Under the pieces are notes generated by a model, which did not search any database, was not told the origin of the DNA, and saw only the letters and a list, made by a program, of their open reading frames with translations. From Dermatemys mawii (lineage: Eukaryota > Chordata > Testudines > Dermatemydidae): a DNA stretch of 64,000 nucleotides. How positions within the stretch are numbered: the stretch's first letter is position 1; each line of letters starts with the position of its first letter. The stretch is from the NCBI GenBank assembly GCA_007922305.1, contig ML677374.1, positions 9,734,094 through 9,798,093 of the forward strand. The letters are read 5' to 3'. Below, one piece after another: positions 1-10,704 of this stretch. The translations under genes were made by a program, and so were the position numbers.

Positions 1-123
1 ACCTAATTTACTCCCTGCCTGAGTTTCCCATCTGTAACTGGAGTTGTGAAGATAAAGGCTATTAATGATTGTAAAACACTCAAGTGCCACAGCAATAGGA
101 TCCTTATGAGAAAATTATATTTT

Positions 124-366
124 AGCTTGCTAGAACTAGTGGCAGCATGTTGAAGCATGATAAAGTTCCTATTGACGTAAGGCTAGCTTGATTGCACCTT
201 ATGAAAACACAGGCTTGTGAACTGAAGTCCAGGATGTCTTGTTCATCGGTCTAAACCTGACCATAGGCTTAGATTGATTACATAAGCTCTGTAATAACTA
301 AGCTGGGAATCCAATAAAGCCCCTTTCTTAATTATGTGCAAAGGAAGAAACAATACTATAAATACT
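124..366 (+). repeat. Unnamed repeat, copy 1 of a direct pair (LTR-like tail)
   Basis: This block aligns by eye with 2668-2900 over its whole length. Both start with a version of AGCTAGCTAGAAC, both contain GGGAATCCAATAAA, and both end with a run resembling AAGAAACAACACTATAAA. AATAAA lies at 313-318. The shared polyadenylation signal near the 3' side suggests a retroelement end such as an LTR or SINE, but I recognise no family. It could be one LTR of a decayed element whose partner is the second copy, or an independent insertion. Confidence 0.5.
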
Positions 367-807
367 TGTTATGGGAGAGACTTTGAAAGAAAAATTATCT
401 TACATTTGTATGCAGTTGCTAATTAAATATATTTGTGATAAATAATGCATTGTTACATTAGCACTCAGATTTCTAATGCTTTTTTCCTCTTATTGCCCTC
501 TAGCCATGGTTCTTTCATCTCTGAATTAGTATGATTGGTTTCATCAAGAGGGGAAAAAAAGGGCAAAGAATGACACACCTCAATGTAAAGGGATTTTTCC
601 AACTAAACAGTGCATATGATTTCTTAAAAGCTTAAGGATATGGGAGGTGATGATAATCAAAGCTAACTAGCTAGTTAGATACCACCCATATTTAGAATAA
701 ATGATATTAATGAGCTTCATACTGCAATATGTCTGCAAAATTAACAAACACCCTGATGCTGCAGACAGATGGACCAGCATGGAGCCCCACTGAGCTAATT
801 TTGGGAT

Positions 808-1045
808 TGTCTACACTGGTAATTTACAGCGCTGCAATTTTCTTGCTCACAGGTGTAAAAAACACCCACTGAGTGCAACAAGTTTCAACGCTGTAAAGCA
901 CCAGTGAGGACAGTGAACCAGCGTTAACCCTAACCTATGCCCCTTGTGAAGGTGGATTTTTTTAAATCGTGGGGAGAGCTCTCTCCCAGCACTCTGCCAC
1001 AACTACACAAGCCACATTAAAGCATTAAAGAGTGGTCTTTTTCTG
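808..1045. mobile_element. hAT-like MITE, GTCTACACT family, decayed right end
   Basis: The left end reads GTCTACACTGG and is followed by TTTACAGCGCTGCAA. This pairs with a later TTTCAACGCTGTAAAG, so the first third can fold back on itself. The rest (AGAGCTCTCTCCCAGC) matches my memory of an abundant turtle non-autonomous DNA element. The right terminus is not clear and no target duplication was found. It carries no coding capacity. Confidence 0.6.
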
Positions 1046-1979
1046 AGCACGTCAATGAGACTGAGTCTCAGGGCTAGATTTTTTTGCCTTCGATTCCCTC
1101 CGTGTGGACTACCTGGACATTGGGTGCCTGCTTCTCCCGTCAAAAGTAAGTTTGGGAGAGGGCAGTTGGCAGAGCCTTAAAGCCACACCCCAATGGGTTG
1201 GGCATTGCAGCTGAGCTAGCATGGAGAGTTTTGCAATGCTGCTAGTAAAGGCCAACAGCAACTTACTGACCCCAGAACAAGGGACAGGGGAGCAAGGATG
1301 GAATGGTGCCTTTCTTTCCTGCTGCTCCTGAGGCAGTGCATATATATGCTGTCCCACACACCGGGCTCACCACAACTCTGGGAGATGGTGGTTAAAATTA
1401 TGTACTGCCCTATCTTCAATGAGCTTCCACATGGGTGCAGAGGACAGCTCTAGTGGGTCCAATTACAGGATTTGAGCCAAAATAGGTCTCATCTTTCATT
1501 ATTAGACTAGGACGGTGATGCCAGCTTGATAAAATGCTCCAGTCTCCAGATATGTCGTCATCCAGTGCCACCCTCCATTCTTTTAATGCTTAAACTTAAT
1601 CTGTAGCATTGTCACGGTTGGGCAAAAAGTCACAACAGAATTCATTGCAATTCAATGTGAAGACTACGTCTCACAAGGAGAGATTGCATTTGAAATATAT
1701 CTGTGATTGGTAATATTTAAGTGCGCTGCCTCCAGCTTTTTTTCTCTTCCAGGGTGATAGTAATTGAAAGATGGATTCATGCAATTTTGACATTTATAAT
1801 TCAGCCGCGGAAAGGTCAACTTCCTTTTGGAATCTTATTTAAACTGGTAGAAGAATGGTGTAGAAATGTCACATCGTCTTGCTGATATTGTCACAAAAAT
1901 CTTTGATTAATAATAGTTTCAATTGGCAATGTAGAATTATGTAAATAAAAAGCCCTAAACACAGTCATAACCCCATGAA
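1046..1979. other. No gene or clear repeat recognised
   Basis: Unique-looking, AT-rich sequence. Two short minus-strand open frames overlap at 1109-1419 but show no domain, codon bias or conserved motif and look like chance frames. A short palindromic element begins just after this stretch. Confidence 0.5.
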
Positions 1980-2052
1980 GGGCCTGATACAAAGCGCAAT
2001 GAGATCAATGGCAAGACTCTCATTTATTTCAACAGGCTTTTGATCAGGTCCT
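1980..2052. repeat. Short palindromic repeat (GGCCTGAT..ATCAGGTCC type)
   Basis: About 70 bp bounded by GGGCCTGATAC and GATCAGGTCC, with ATCAATGGCAA near the centre. It is a decayed member of the short foldback family seen more clearly at 9045-9113 and 14655-14732. It is probably a very short MITE, although no target duplication was found. Confidence 0.5.
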
Positions 2053-2214
2053 AACTGATATGCTCAAAGACAGACAAATCTGTAATATTACTCTGAAATA
2101 TCCTGTTCTAGTCATGACAGCTCTGAAAGGCCCTTCCTGAATAGTGGGGTTTAGCAGAGGAAGAAAAAGGAAACGTCTTCCTTACAGCCCATTGTTTTAG
2201 AATAGGCGCAAAGG

Positions 2215-2405
2215 TGATCTAGTAGCTAGAGCACTGGACAGAGCCTTTGGAGACCTGGGTACAAGTTGCAACTCAGCCACAGATTTCCCATCTGATCTTG
2301 GCAATTCACTTAGTCTATCCTGTGCCTCCATTTGCCCACCTGTAAAATGGGGCTAGTGGTACCCTAATAAACAAGGGGTGTTGCGAGGATAAAATCCATT
2401 AATGG
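2215..2405 (+). mobile_element. MIR/tRNA-type SINE
   Basis: The order of blocks is that of a MIR-like SINE: a degenerate tRNA-like head (TAGAGCACTGGACAGAGCC, then ACCTGGGTACAAGTTGCAACTC), then TTGGCAATTCACTTAGTC, CCACCTGTAAAATGGGGC and a GTTGCGAGGATAAAA tail. It is old and diverged. The polymerase III box B in the head is too decayed to expect activity. Confidence 0.75.
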
Positions 2406-2667
2406 ATGTTATAGCATTGGGTGTATCTCACTATATCAACTCCCTGCCACTCCAGGGGCCTTGAGCATTAGTGCTCCTAGGCTCCACATGTAACAAACCT
2501 TAGCTCGGCTCCTGAGGGCTGTAATATTGTGGTATAATTCTGGCTGTTGGAATTGGGGGTGGCAGGTAGTTGGTGTTTAGTGGCCTGTGATTTACAGAAG
2601 GTCAGACTACAGAATCTAGTGGCACCTGCTGGCAGTCAGTTCTGTCTGTAAGTACATTACATATGCC

Positions 2668-2900
2668 AGCTAGCTAGAACTTTTGGCAGTATGTTCCTGC
2701 TCACCACGCAATCTGATGTAAGATTGGCTTGGTTAGGCCCTGTGACAACACAGTCTTGTGCACTGGGATCTGCAACTCCTGTTCAGATGAATGCAACTGA
2801 CTGTGTGTTTCTATTGATTGCACAGGCTCTGCAATGACTAAGCAGGGAATCCAATAAAACTCTTTAATTATGGGCAAGGAAGAAACAACACTATAAACAT
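2668..2900 (+). repeat. Unnamed repeat, copy 2 of a direct pair (LTR-like tail)
   Basis: Same orientation as 124-366 and about 2.5 kb downstream of it. It shares AGCTAGCTAGAAC, the GGGAATCCAATAAA block (AATAAA at 2853-2858) and the ACACTATAAA end. The 2.3 kb between the copies has no recognisable gag or pol frame, so a provirus origin is only a possibility. Confidence 0.5.
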
Positions 2901-3211
2901 GTCTGTAATTGTACTCTGAAATATTTCACTCTAGCTTTGAAAACCCCAGTTTGAAAACAACTTTTTTCGCCTCCAGCTTTCTGCTCAGGAGTGTAAAGAG
3001 AATTTAATTTAAAGTGTGCATAGAAATCTCCAAGAAAATTTAACACTTAGCCTCCCCACTCCAAATGACACTCAAGCTATAATTTTCTCCTGCCCCAGAT
3101 AGTCTTGTGCTCAATCTGAAAACTCCCACTACTTTAAATTATTCTAGGCTTTTGACTTATGTTCACTGGGCAAACTACAGGACATCTCCAGATGCTAGGT
3201 CAATGAAATAA

Positions 3212-3325
3212 TTCAGGCTTTTTTAGGTCAACTTAACTACGTCACTCATAAGCATGACTTTTTTTTGCACTCCTAAGGGACACAGCTAGGTTGACTTATG
3301 TTTAAGGTGTAGACCAGGCTGCAGT
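3212..3325. mobile_element. hAT-like MITE remnant
   Basis: The right end is GGTGTAGACCAGGC, the standard terminus of the GTCTACACT-type elements. Upstream is AGCTAGGTTGACTTA, the internal motif also seen at 11601-11792 and 38625-38786. The left end is lost. Confidence 0.55.
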
Positions 3326-3509
3326 TAACTGAAGGTTTAAAGAAAAAAAAAAGCTAGCCGGAATGTCTACACTGGACTGTTAATGTCAGAGCATGAGTTC
3401 TGCAAGCCTGAGCAGCTGACCTAGGCTCTGGGACTTGCTGTGACTAGATGGGTGTTGGGGAGAGGGTTGTTTGCTGTTTTTTGTTTATCAGTGTAAATAT
3501 ACTCATTGT

Positions 3510-3970
3510 TTCCTTATCCGTCTATATCCCCTTGTATCGTGTCTTATACTTAGGGTATGTCTACACTACACTATCCAGATCGTCGGGCAGTGATCAATCT
3601 ATCGGGGATTGATTTATCGCGTCTAGTGTAGACGCGATAAATCAATCCCCGAGCACTCTCTCCTCAACTCGGGAACTCCACCTCAGTGAGAGGCAGAAGT
3701 GGAGTCAACAGGGGAGCAGCAGTGGTCGACTCGCCACCGTGTGGATTGCTAGGTAAGTTGGCCTAAGATACGCCAATTTCAGCTATGCTTTTCGCATAGC
3801 TGAAGTTGCATATCTTAAGGTCGACCCTCTCCCTGCAGTGTGGACCAGGCCTTAGACTGTTTTGGAGAAGAGACTCTTTTTGTTCTGTGTTTGTCCAGAG
3901 TATAGCACAAGGGGGTCCTGGTCCACAAGAGGTTTCTAAGCACTACCACAATACGAATAAATAATAGTAT
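3510..3970 (+). mobile_element. SINE 3' tail, split by a MITE
   Basis: The pieces 3510-3551 and 3852-3970 make up a SINE tail: a left part near GTCTTATACTT, then TTAGACTGT and TTCTGTGTTTGTCCAG, TAGCACAAGGGGGTCC, and a terminal AATAAATAATAG. The same tail occurs at 20170-20320 and 63855-63920. The intervening 300 bp are the MITE described separately, so the SINE is the older insertion. Confidence 0.6.
3552..3851. mobile_element. Complete 300-bp hAT-like MITE with internal hairpin
   Basis: Terminal inverted repeats read AGGGTATGTCTACACTAC on the left and, as the reverse complement of the right end, GGCCTGGTCCACACTGC. They are flanked by TTATACTT (3544-3551) and TTAGACTG (3852-3859), a 6 of 8 match consistent with an 8-bp hAT target duplication. 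Inside is a perfect inverted repeat, 3602-3625 against 3629-3652, with a GTG loop. There is no coding capacity. Related copies lie at 26415-26575 and 27640-27898. Confidence 0.8.
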
Positions 3971-3975
3971 TGTGC

Positions 3976-5520
3976 ATAAGGGACATAAAGGCAGGGATGC
4001 CTTTAGAGCATCCTTACTTATGATGTGCTTCTTGGTGTGGTGGTGGGCAGTAATATAAAACAGAGAGATGATTGTACGTTAATTTTTATCTGTCAAGAAA
4101 TCCTTGGCAATGTCTATCATATAATTAAATTATTTTTATAAATTATTAGTATTATTTCTTGGATTGATCTAGAATTTTATGGAGACTCTGAAGGTGATTT
4201 TTATAAATCACCAGGAAGGTAAGAAAATCATTTCTTCTCTCTCTTCTCATTTTGGCCTCTCCCTTCTGTTTCTTTTCCTTTCCTTCTGTGGTAGCAATGC
4301 TGAATACTAATGAGGCCTATTCAACTAAATGTGCTCAGTCATTTCCATGCTAATTAATTCAGGTTCCAATACTCAGAATTTGCAAAGGTTAGATATATCC
4401 TCCATAATCTTGGCAATTTTAGCCCAAATCTTCTTCCATTGCATAGAGGATATTTCCACTCCTGCCCACATCTGTTTAAAGTATCCATGCAGGGATTATT
4501 TTAATTAAAGTGCCAGGTACAAAAATAACCCATTGCCCATGCATGGTGTACAGATAGGATTCTAATCCAATGTATGAAGCTTTCAAGCCAATAGAACAAT
4601 TAATTTAAAAATGTATTTCAGTTGAGATGAAAAATTGGTAAGGATATTTAAATCTCCAGGTTGAATAAACCACAGAAGACAATCAACATGCATTTTCTTC
4701 TTATTCTTTTTCATTTATTAAACATCAAAGTGGAGCAATTACTCCTTCAGTGAGATTAATCAGAGCTTTTCCTACCTGTGCATGTGCAATTCTAGAATTA
4801 GTTTTCTGAATATGTCTGTATAAAGACTTAGGAAGTTTTGTTAGAAAACAGTGTTCTACTCTTAATTGTTTTCATTCAAATACTTCCCATGTCACAAAGT
4901 CACCCACAGAAGAATGTATCACTACCGTAAAGCATTGCTACAAACTAGAGATTCTATCCTGCTTCTATTGAAGTGAATGGGAGAAGAATCAGGCCCTAGA
5001 GTTTGGGTAGGGGTGGGAGGAGCGTATATTCTTTATGGTTACACAGTATGATATACATTGCACTTAGCATAACTCCAAAGTAGCATAATGTTAACATAGG
5101 AATTAGGGCTTTATCTGAACACCTAGTGTCCCACTTATTATGTATAGTTGTATTGTGTTCTAAATCTGGCGTTTACATTTTATCAAGGGACTAAATATAT
5201 GGTAGGAAAATAGTTAATCAGCCGCTGTGTTCCACACCAGAGGTGCCACCCTGAATGATTGCAAAGTGATTTCTGTAAACTCAAAAATAATTGTTACATT
5301 TTAAAATACCCTACATAATTTAACACTAATAAAGGGAAATACTTTTTTGTTATACAACTAGTTGGAGGAACTCATTGCCTCAAGACACTACTGAGTCCAA
5401 GAACCCATCAAGATTAAGTTGTTGGTTTTTTTAAAGGATATTTTATATAAGACCATCAAGAGTTATATCAGTAAATGTTAACAATAATCAAGAGTTTTGG
5501 AAAAATTGTAAATCCTCCAC
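3976..5520. other. AT-rich sequence, no gene recognised
   Basis: No open frame with protein-like features. One short palindromic-family remnant (ATCCTGCTTCTATTGAAG near 4955, AATCAGGCCC near 4988) is visible. The rest looks unique. Confidence 0.5.
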
Positions 5521-5524
5521 ATCG

Positions 5525-5738
5525 AGGGCATAAACCAATCTCAACCAATACAGGTTAGGAAGAACTTCACCTATGGCAAATTATTCCATAACTGCACTCT
5601 AAAGCATTTCTTGTCCCTTCCTCTGTTGCATCTGGTATCAACAATTGTTGGAGATGGGATTCCAGACTAGATGGACCTTGGATCTGATCCAGTTTGGCAG
5701 TTGCTATGCATCTACTCTGAAATCCTTTTTCCTTTGAG
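5525..5738 (+). mobile_element. CR1 LINE 3' end
   Basis: The 3' untranslated end of a CR1-type LINE is recognisable by GGTTAGGAAGAACTTCACC, TTATTCCATAACTGC, GACTAGATGGACCTTGG and TCTGATCCAGTTTGGCAG in the usual order. It is heavily 5'-truncated, as is normal for CR1, and encodes nothing. Confidence 0.75.
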
Positions 5739-6048
5739 GGGGAAAGGGCTACATTTACTATACTAAAAATGATAGAAAGGAAAAGATGATAACATCTTAT
5801 TAGAGAGCTGTCCCATCCTTCTACCTGCTTCCATTAAATCCTCAGTTACAATATGTCAAGGTCCCCATGCATCTTTCATGTTGTTTGTGCCCTACCAAAT
5901 ACAGTGCAGTACTCACCACGCTCACTGCAAGAGTTAATTGACTTTACCAGCACCCAAACTTTTTTATCTTTCTGGTTTATTGCCTTAATCCTGCATATTT
6001 CTCCTTCAGAGAAGAGTTACAAAAAAATTATTCTAGGAATGAAAAAAT

Positions 6049-6885
6049 ATGCCTTACAGTGAGAGATTTAGGGTGCTCAATATGTTTCACTCATCAAACA
6101 GAAGAGCAAGAGATGAGTTGATTATAATATACGAGTTCCTTTCTGGGAAAAAAATACCAGCTTCTCAAGGGCTATTTAACCTCCCAGAGACCAGCATAAC
6201 AAGAACCCATGGCTGGGCATTAAATCCAGACAAATTCCAATTAGAAATAAGGCACACACCTTTAACAGTGAGAGGGAGTAACCACTAGAACAAATTACCA
6301 AGGGAAGAGATGGGGAATCCATCTCTTAAAGTCTTCAGACCAAGACTGGATGCCTTTCTGGAAAATATGCTGTAGTACAGTGGTTCTCAAACTCTGGGTT
6401 GCGAACCCGTTTTAATGGGGTCACCAGGGCCAGCGTTAGATGTGCTGGGAGCTGGGGCTGAAGTCCAAGCCCCGCTGCCCAGGGCTGAAGTCAAAAGCCG
6501 AGGACTTCAGCCCCAGATGGCAGGGCTCAGTTTCAGCTTTCTGCCCTGAGCCCCAGGAAGTCTAACACTGGCCCTGCTGAAGTCTGAGCCTTGCTTTGTG
6601 GGGCTGAAGCCCAAGCAATATGTCTTTGCAGGGTCCCCTGTAGCATGGGGCTCCGGCAATTGCCTTGCTTGCCACCCCCTAACTCCAGCCCTGCACTGGG
6701 ATCATGTACTAATTTTTGTTGTCAGAATGGGATTGTGGTGCAATGAAGTTTGCAAATGGCTGCTTTTAGTCAAACACAGCTATTAGGGTTCAGTACCGGA
6801 GAAACTGGATGAAACTCAGTGGTCTGTATGCTGTCCAGGAGGTCAGATGAGATGATCTCTTCTGGCCTTAGAATTGATGAATTAT
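6049..6885 (+). mobile_element. CR1/L2-like LINE fragment, split by a hAT element
   Basis: The left piece (6049-6377) holds an open frame to 6288 with a C-terminal LINE motif pattern: a diverged YSERFRVLNMF, then SGKK, LFNLPETSITRTHGW and NPDKFQLEIRHTPLTVR. The right piece (6763-6885) continues the element with AGTCAAACACAG, GGAGGTCAGATGAGATGATC and CTTCTGGCCTTAGAATTGATGA, a standard 3' end. The intervening 385 bp are a hAT-like element. Frames are broken after 6288, so it is a dead copy. Confidence 0.7.
6378..6762. mobile_element. Charlie-like hAT non-autonomous element
   Basis: The left terminus CAGTGGTTCTCAAACT is the classic Charlie-type hAT end. The right terminus AGTTTGCAAATGGCTG is its diverged complement (about 12 of 16). 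Flanks CTGTAGTA and CTTTTAGT are compatible with a decayed 8-bp duplication containing a one-base shift. The interior is GC-rich and made of repeated GGGCTGAAGTCCAAGCC-like blocks. It has no transposase, so it moved in trans. Confidence 0.7.
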
Positions 6886-9044
6886 CACTAAACACCCCAT
6901 CTACAGTTGCCAAATGCTACCTGAAGTACGTTACCTATTCTACTTGATTACAAAATAGGTACATTTTATATTTTCATTGTGACTCATATCCAATTATCTC
7001 AGTATAGTGGGCCCAGATTAGAACGACTTATCTGAATCTGTTTATCCTGTCCCAGAAGCTCCCAACCCTTAACTTTGGAAGTCAGGATTAACAGAGAGCT
7101 GGACCTAAACCTGTTCCAAGTTTTGGATTTGGTTTTGCAAAACCAGATTTTAACTAATGAGAATTTATAAATCCAAACCCACTTGTGGGTTTACCCATCT
7201 CTAGAGACAGACCCAAATTAGATCACTATCTACGTCCTCCTGAACTTCAGGGTTTCAATAAACTGGAACCCAATTGTAACCCACCCATAGTTTTGATTTT
7301 GAAAAACCAAACCCAAATGAATGATGCAAAACCACTGTAGATTTTCCTTCTTTTTTAATAGGATGGATTATTTCTTTTAACTTCACCAATGTCTACTAAA
7401 GGTTATCCCAAGCATGTAATGCACAATTTGTGATTTCATACCAAGTGATCGTCCATCAAGTAGGTTTGCAACAGATGTTAGAATAAAAAATGTTAAGAAC
7501 CTATTCATTTTAGGATAGTAATGAAGCTGCCGTCTGGTGCAAGTTAACTAAAGACATCAATCACTGAGAGCCAACTAACCTTTCTGTGTCTATTGCCTCT
7601 GATAAGAGACATTGTTGAGCTGTCACATCACCTAGTTCAGCAGTACAACAGGTTCAAAGAAAGAAAATGTTTCTGCAAACAACTGTAACATCTCTCCGAT
7701 AAAATGCTGCCCATCAATTTTGAAGAGGGGGAAAAAATGTTGCTGATAGTTGTTGACACCTGGTCTGAACTAGAGTTTGGATGATTTTATTTTTTTACTC
7801 ACTTTCTCTCCTTCCACCCACATTTTCAATTAATTACAAGTAAACTGTATAATTGATCAGCTTTCAAAATAGGTCAGTCCACGGTGGGAAGGAAAATGCC
7901 AAGGCTTTTTAACTCCACCAGCTGTCTCAAATTAGCTTGCACATTTTTTCAGGAAACGAAAGTGGCTTGGAAACAGAAAGATTTGTGTTTACACTTCTCA
8001 GGGGGGAAAAAAAAGCTTACATTTCAAAATCCAAGGGCCTGCCTTTATTGCGATGATCTTGAAGCTGAGGCTTGGTGTCAATAATATGAAAGTCGTCATG
8101 AGAGCCCTTGCAAAAGTTTTCCCACGAATATCAGAGACCTTGAGAAGGTTGGCTGGATGTCGAGCTGCACTTGAAGCGTAATTGAGTGAACCTCAAACAA
8201 GACACAATGGCTGGAATACTGGCTGTGGCTGAGGAGTGCACTGTGCACAGCACCCTGCAGGAGGGGTGGCTTAACCGTCTTTGGGCTTCCCAGAGAACTG
8301 CTCTATCTGCCACTGGCTGCGAATAGCCCAAAGATACTGATCCAGCAGTTGAGGATCGCCAGTGTGCAAGGAAGTCTGCCCTCATTTCCTTTTCCCCATT
8401 CGTATCCTTATGTTGCCCATAGGAGAGAAGGCCAATACAGGAGCGGCCACGTTGACTCCACACCAGCGAAGGATCCTCTTCCTGCCATCTATTCTGGCTT
8501 TGGGGCACTGTCTCCTAGCTGTATGGCCCAAAGCACCCACTCTTCTGGGAAGAATCTGCCCCACCCTTCTTAAAAACAATATCACGCAACTGATGACCAT
8601 GCAGAATAATGCAGAGGAGCACAAAGGGTAAGAATAAATGCACTAAAACACAAGTAGGGGACATAATGTATAAATAAAGATAGGGATCAGCTAAGGTGAG
8701 AGCAGAAGAAGTGATGATGGAAGAACAGGTGGAAGCTAAATTGATCTTCTTTGAAACAATTGTCGTCTTGAAAAGTTTCAGTGTTAACCTTCAGTAGCTA
8801 TCTAGAACCCACAGCAGGCTCTCTTCACTTTATGCTTTGCAAGTGACCAAAGGAGGGGCAGCAGATTCTGTCTTCTGCTTCAGCTGCAGTGAGCTGTCCA
8901 AAATGTCCAGAGAGAGGGAAGGCAAGGCTACTCCTAAAGAACCATCTGCCACCATAAGGAAAATGGGCTGGAGCCTATTATCAACACTAGAATATTTCTT
9001 CCCTCTTTGCTTTTGCTGTTGTTTGTCTTTTAAGCGAATGTAGG
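6886..9044. other. No gene recognised; one inverted-repeat-rich stretch
   Basis: Sequence from about 7080 to 7330 is rich in short complementary words (GGTTTTGCAAAACC, AAACCCACTTGTGGGTTT) and may be another decayed foldback repeat. Overlapping frames at 8131-8631 on both strands are chance frames: no domain is recognisable and they overlap one another. Confidence 0.4.
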
Positions 9045-9113
9045 CTCTGATCCTACTCCTATTGAAGTCAAAGGAAAGCATCACATTGACTTCAGTAGCA
9101 ATTGGATCAGGAC
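9045..9113. repeat. Short palindromic repeat, GAAGTCAA family
   Basis: The outer arms GCTCTGATCCTACTCC and GCAATTGGATCAGGACC are nearly complementary. Inside them TTGAAGTCAA pairs with TTGACTTCAGT. This roughly 70-bp foldback unit recurs, in different states of decay, at 1980-2052, 14655-14732 and 61436-61500. Confidence 0.6.
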
Positions 9114-9129
9114 CACAGTGATCATTAAG

Positions 9130-9308
9130 AATCAGAGAGGTAGCCATGTTAGTCTGGATCTGCAAAAGTGACAAAGAGTCCTGTGGCACCTTAAAGACTA
9201 ACAAAAGTATTGAAGCATAAGCTTTCGTGGGCTAATACCCACTTCGTCAGGTGCATGCAATACTTTTGTTAGTCTTTAAGGTGCCACAGGATTCTTTGTC
9301 ACTATTGC
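9130..9308 (-). mobile_element. Penelope-like foldback copy (short inverted dimer)
   Basis: Arms 9168-9211 and 9259-9302 are complementary at 43 of 44 positions, around a 47-nt hinge. A non-inverted leader (9130-9167) contains GTAGCCATGTTAGTCTGGA. TCATTAAG lies on both sides (9122-9129 and 9309-9316), a target duplication. On the minus strand the hinge reads CTGACGA, a GTGGG/CCCAC stem, then GAAAGC. It is the same family as 32487-33388, but here one unit is reduced to 44 nt. Confidence 0.7.
9212..9250 (-). ncRNA. Hammerhead-ribozyme-like core in the hinge
   Basis: Read on the minus strand: CTGACGA (9244-9250) fits the CUGANGA core. Next comes a stem-loop with GTGGG and CCCAC arms, GAAA (9223-9226), then AGC-TTAT-GCT (9214-9223), a possible three-pair helix III followed by a permitted cleavage triplet. 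An extra A sits between CUGACGA and helix II, and helix I is not convincing. Penelope-like elements are known to carry minimal hammerheads, which makes the reading plausible. Activity is unproven. Confidence 0.4.
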
Positions 9309-9316
9309 TCATTAAG

Positions 9317-10456
9317 GGGATCAGAATGACATCCCTGGCAGCAGAGGGCAACTAGCTAGGCATTTCACATAACTGCTACAGCATAGGCAATAACAGTGGA
9401 AGTTTCCCCAGTACTGCCCCTACCTAACATGCTTCAATACTACCCAATGGAGACCAGCTATGGGATCAGGATGGCAGTTGGCTCGCCATGCTCACGCCTT
9501 CCTTATTCCCTCTGCTGGAACTGACAACACGGGTCCCAGGTAGGGACAATTCAATGATCATTTTCTTTAGGTAATGTAGCTTGCTACCCTTTAAAAACTG
9601 AAATGAGACTCACAACTAAATACACAAAGGACACCGAACAGCCATAAAACTGAGTCACCATTAACCTGGAACTGAACTCCTGCCAATGACCTAGACCAAT
9701 GCCAGTGACAGGTTCTGTGTTCTCTTGACACACCCGTTAACCAGTCCCATTATGGCTAGAAATATAGTCCTTTTGCCATAGACAATATACTCAATCAAAC
9801 CCAGGTCCCTCTTATTATTAAGTCAAACTCTGTCCCTCTAATCATTAAAAGCTTTGTAGAAGTCATTTGGGTTTTGCCACTGAGTTCAATAGGAGTAAAC
9901 CCATGACCTAATTTCTCCATTTGAAAGTAGACAAAGAATAATTTGTCTCCACCCTCCACTTTTAAAACAATGACTGATGTAATTCTTCTATAATAAAACT
10001 CCAGTTACTTCTTATGGCTGTTTATAACTGTTATCTATACACCCTGTTAGTAGATTTAAGGTTTTTAAAGAAATAAGGCTGAGGTTTTATGACCTATGGT
10101 ATTGTCACAAAAGTAGCAGCCTGCCTTTCCACATTAAAAGCAAAAATCAAAGTGTAGCGTTAAAACAAAGGGCATTTTATCAGCCACAAAGTTTAATCAA
10201 ATCAATATTGTTCAGGGCTACTTTTACACACAACATCCGCTCATTTGAAAAAAAAGTGGAGGGTATGTGCTGTGCATCAGAATGACTCCATTAATCCCAG
10301 CAAATGCTATAACAACTGAGCTCTTTTATTGTGCTTCATTCATTAGGAGGTATAAAAACCAGGCTGATCAATATTTGTGATGTCAGACAAATTGCTGAAT
10401 ACTTAGCACATTTGATTTGTATTGGGTAAAAGTAGTTAGATCACCAGGTGAGACTT
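9317..10456. other. No gene or clear repeat recognised
   Basis: Mostly unique-looking AT-rich sequence without a meaningful open frame. TATAAAAA at 10352 has no supporting promoter context. Confidence 0.5.
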
Positions 10457-10704
10457 AGGCTATGTCTACATTTAAAAAGCTACAGTAGCAGCGCTTTGGT
10501 GTAGACACTATAGTGACACGGGAGGTTCTCCTGTTGCTAGTTAATCCACCTCCTTGAGAGGTGATAGCAAGGTCAATGGAGGAATTATTTGGTTGATCTA
10601 GCCAAGTCTACACTAGGGGTTAGGCTGGCATAGCTACATCCCTTGGAAGTGGATTTACCCCGAGAGACATACTATGCCTATGTAAGTTTTCAGTGCAGAC
10701 CAGC
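10457..10704. mobile_element. hAT-like MITE, GTCTACA ends
   Basis: The left end is AGGCTATGTCTACA and the right end GTGCAGACCAGC. The interior has AGCAGCGCTTTGGTGTAGAC and a CCACCTCCTTGAGAGGTG hairpin. It appears to belong to the same family as 11601-11792, in the opposite orientation. No target duplication could be fixed. Confidence 0.65.

Noticed and set aside
2215..2290. Functional tRNA gene
   Set aside because: The tRNA-like head belongs to a SINE. It lacks a cloverleaf and is followed by the MIR body.
9130..9308. Ordinary hAT-type MITE
   Set aside because: The one-sided leader, the match to the larger GIY-YIG-carrying copy and that copy's 14-bp duplication fit a Penelope-like origin better.
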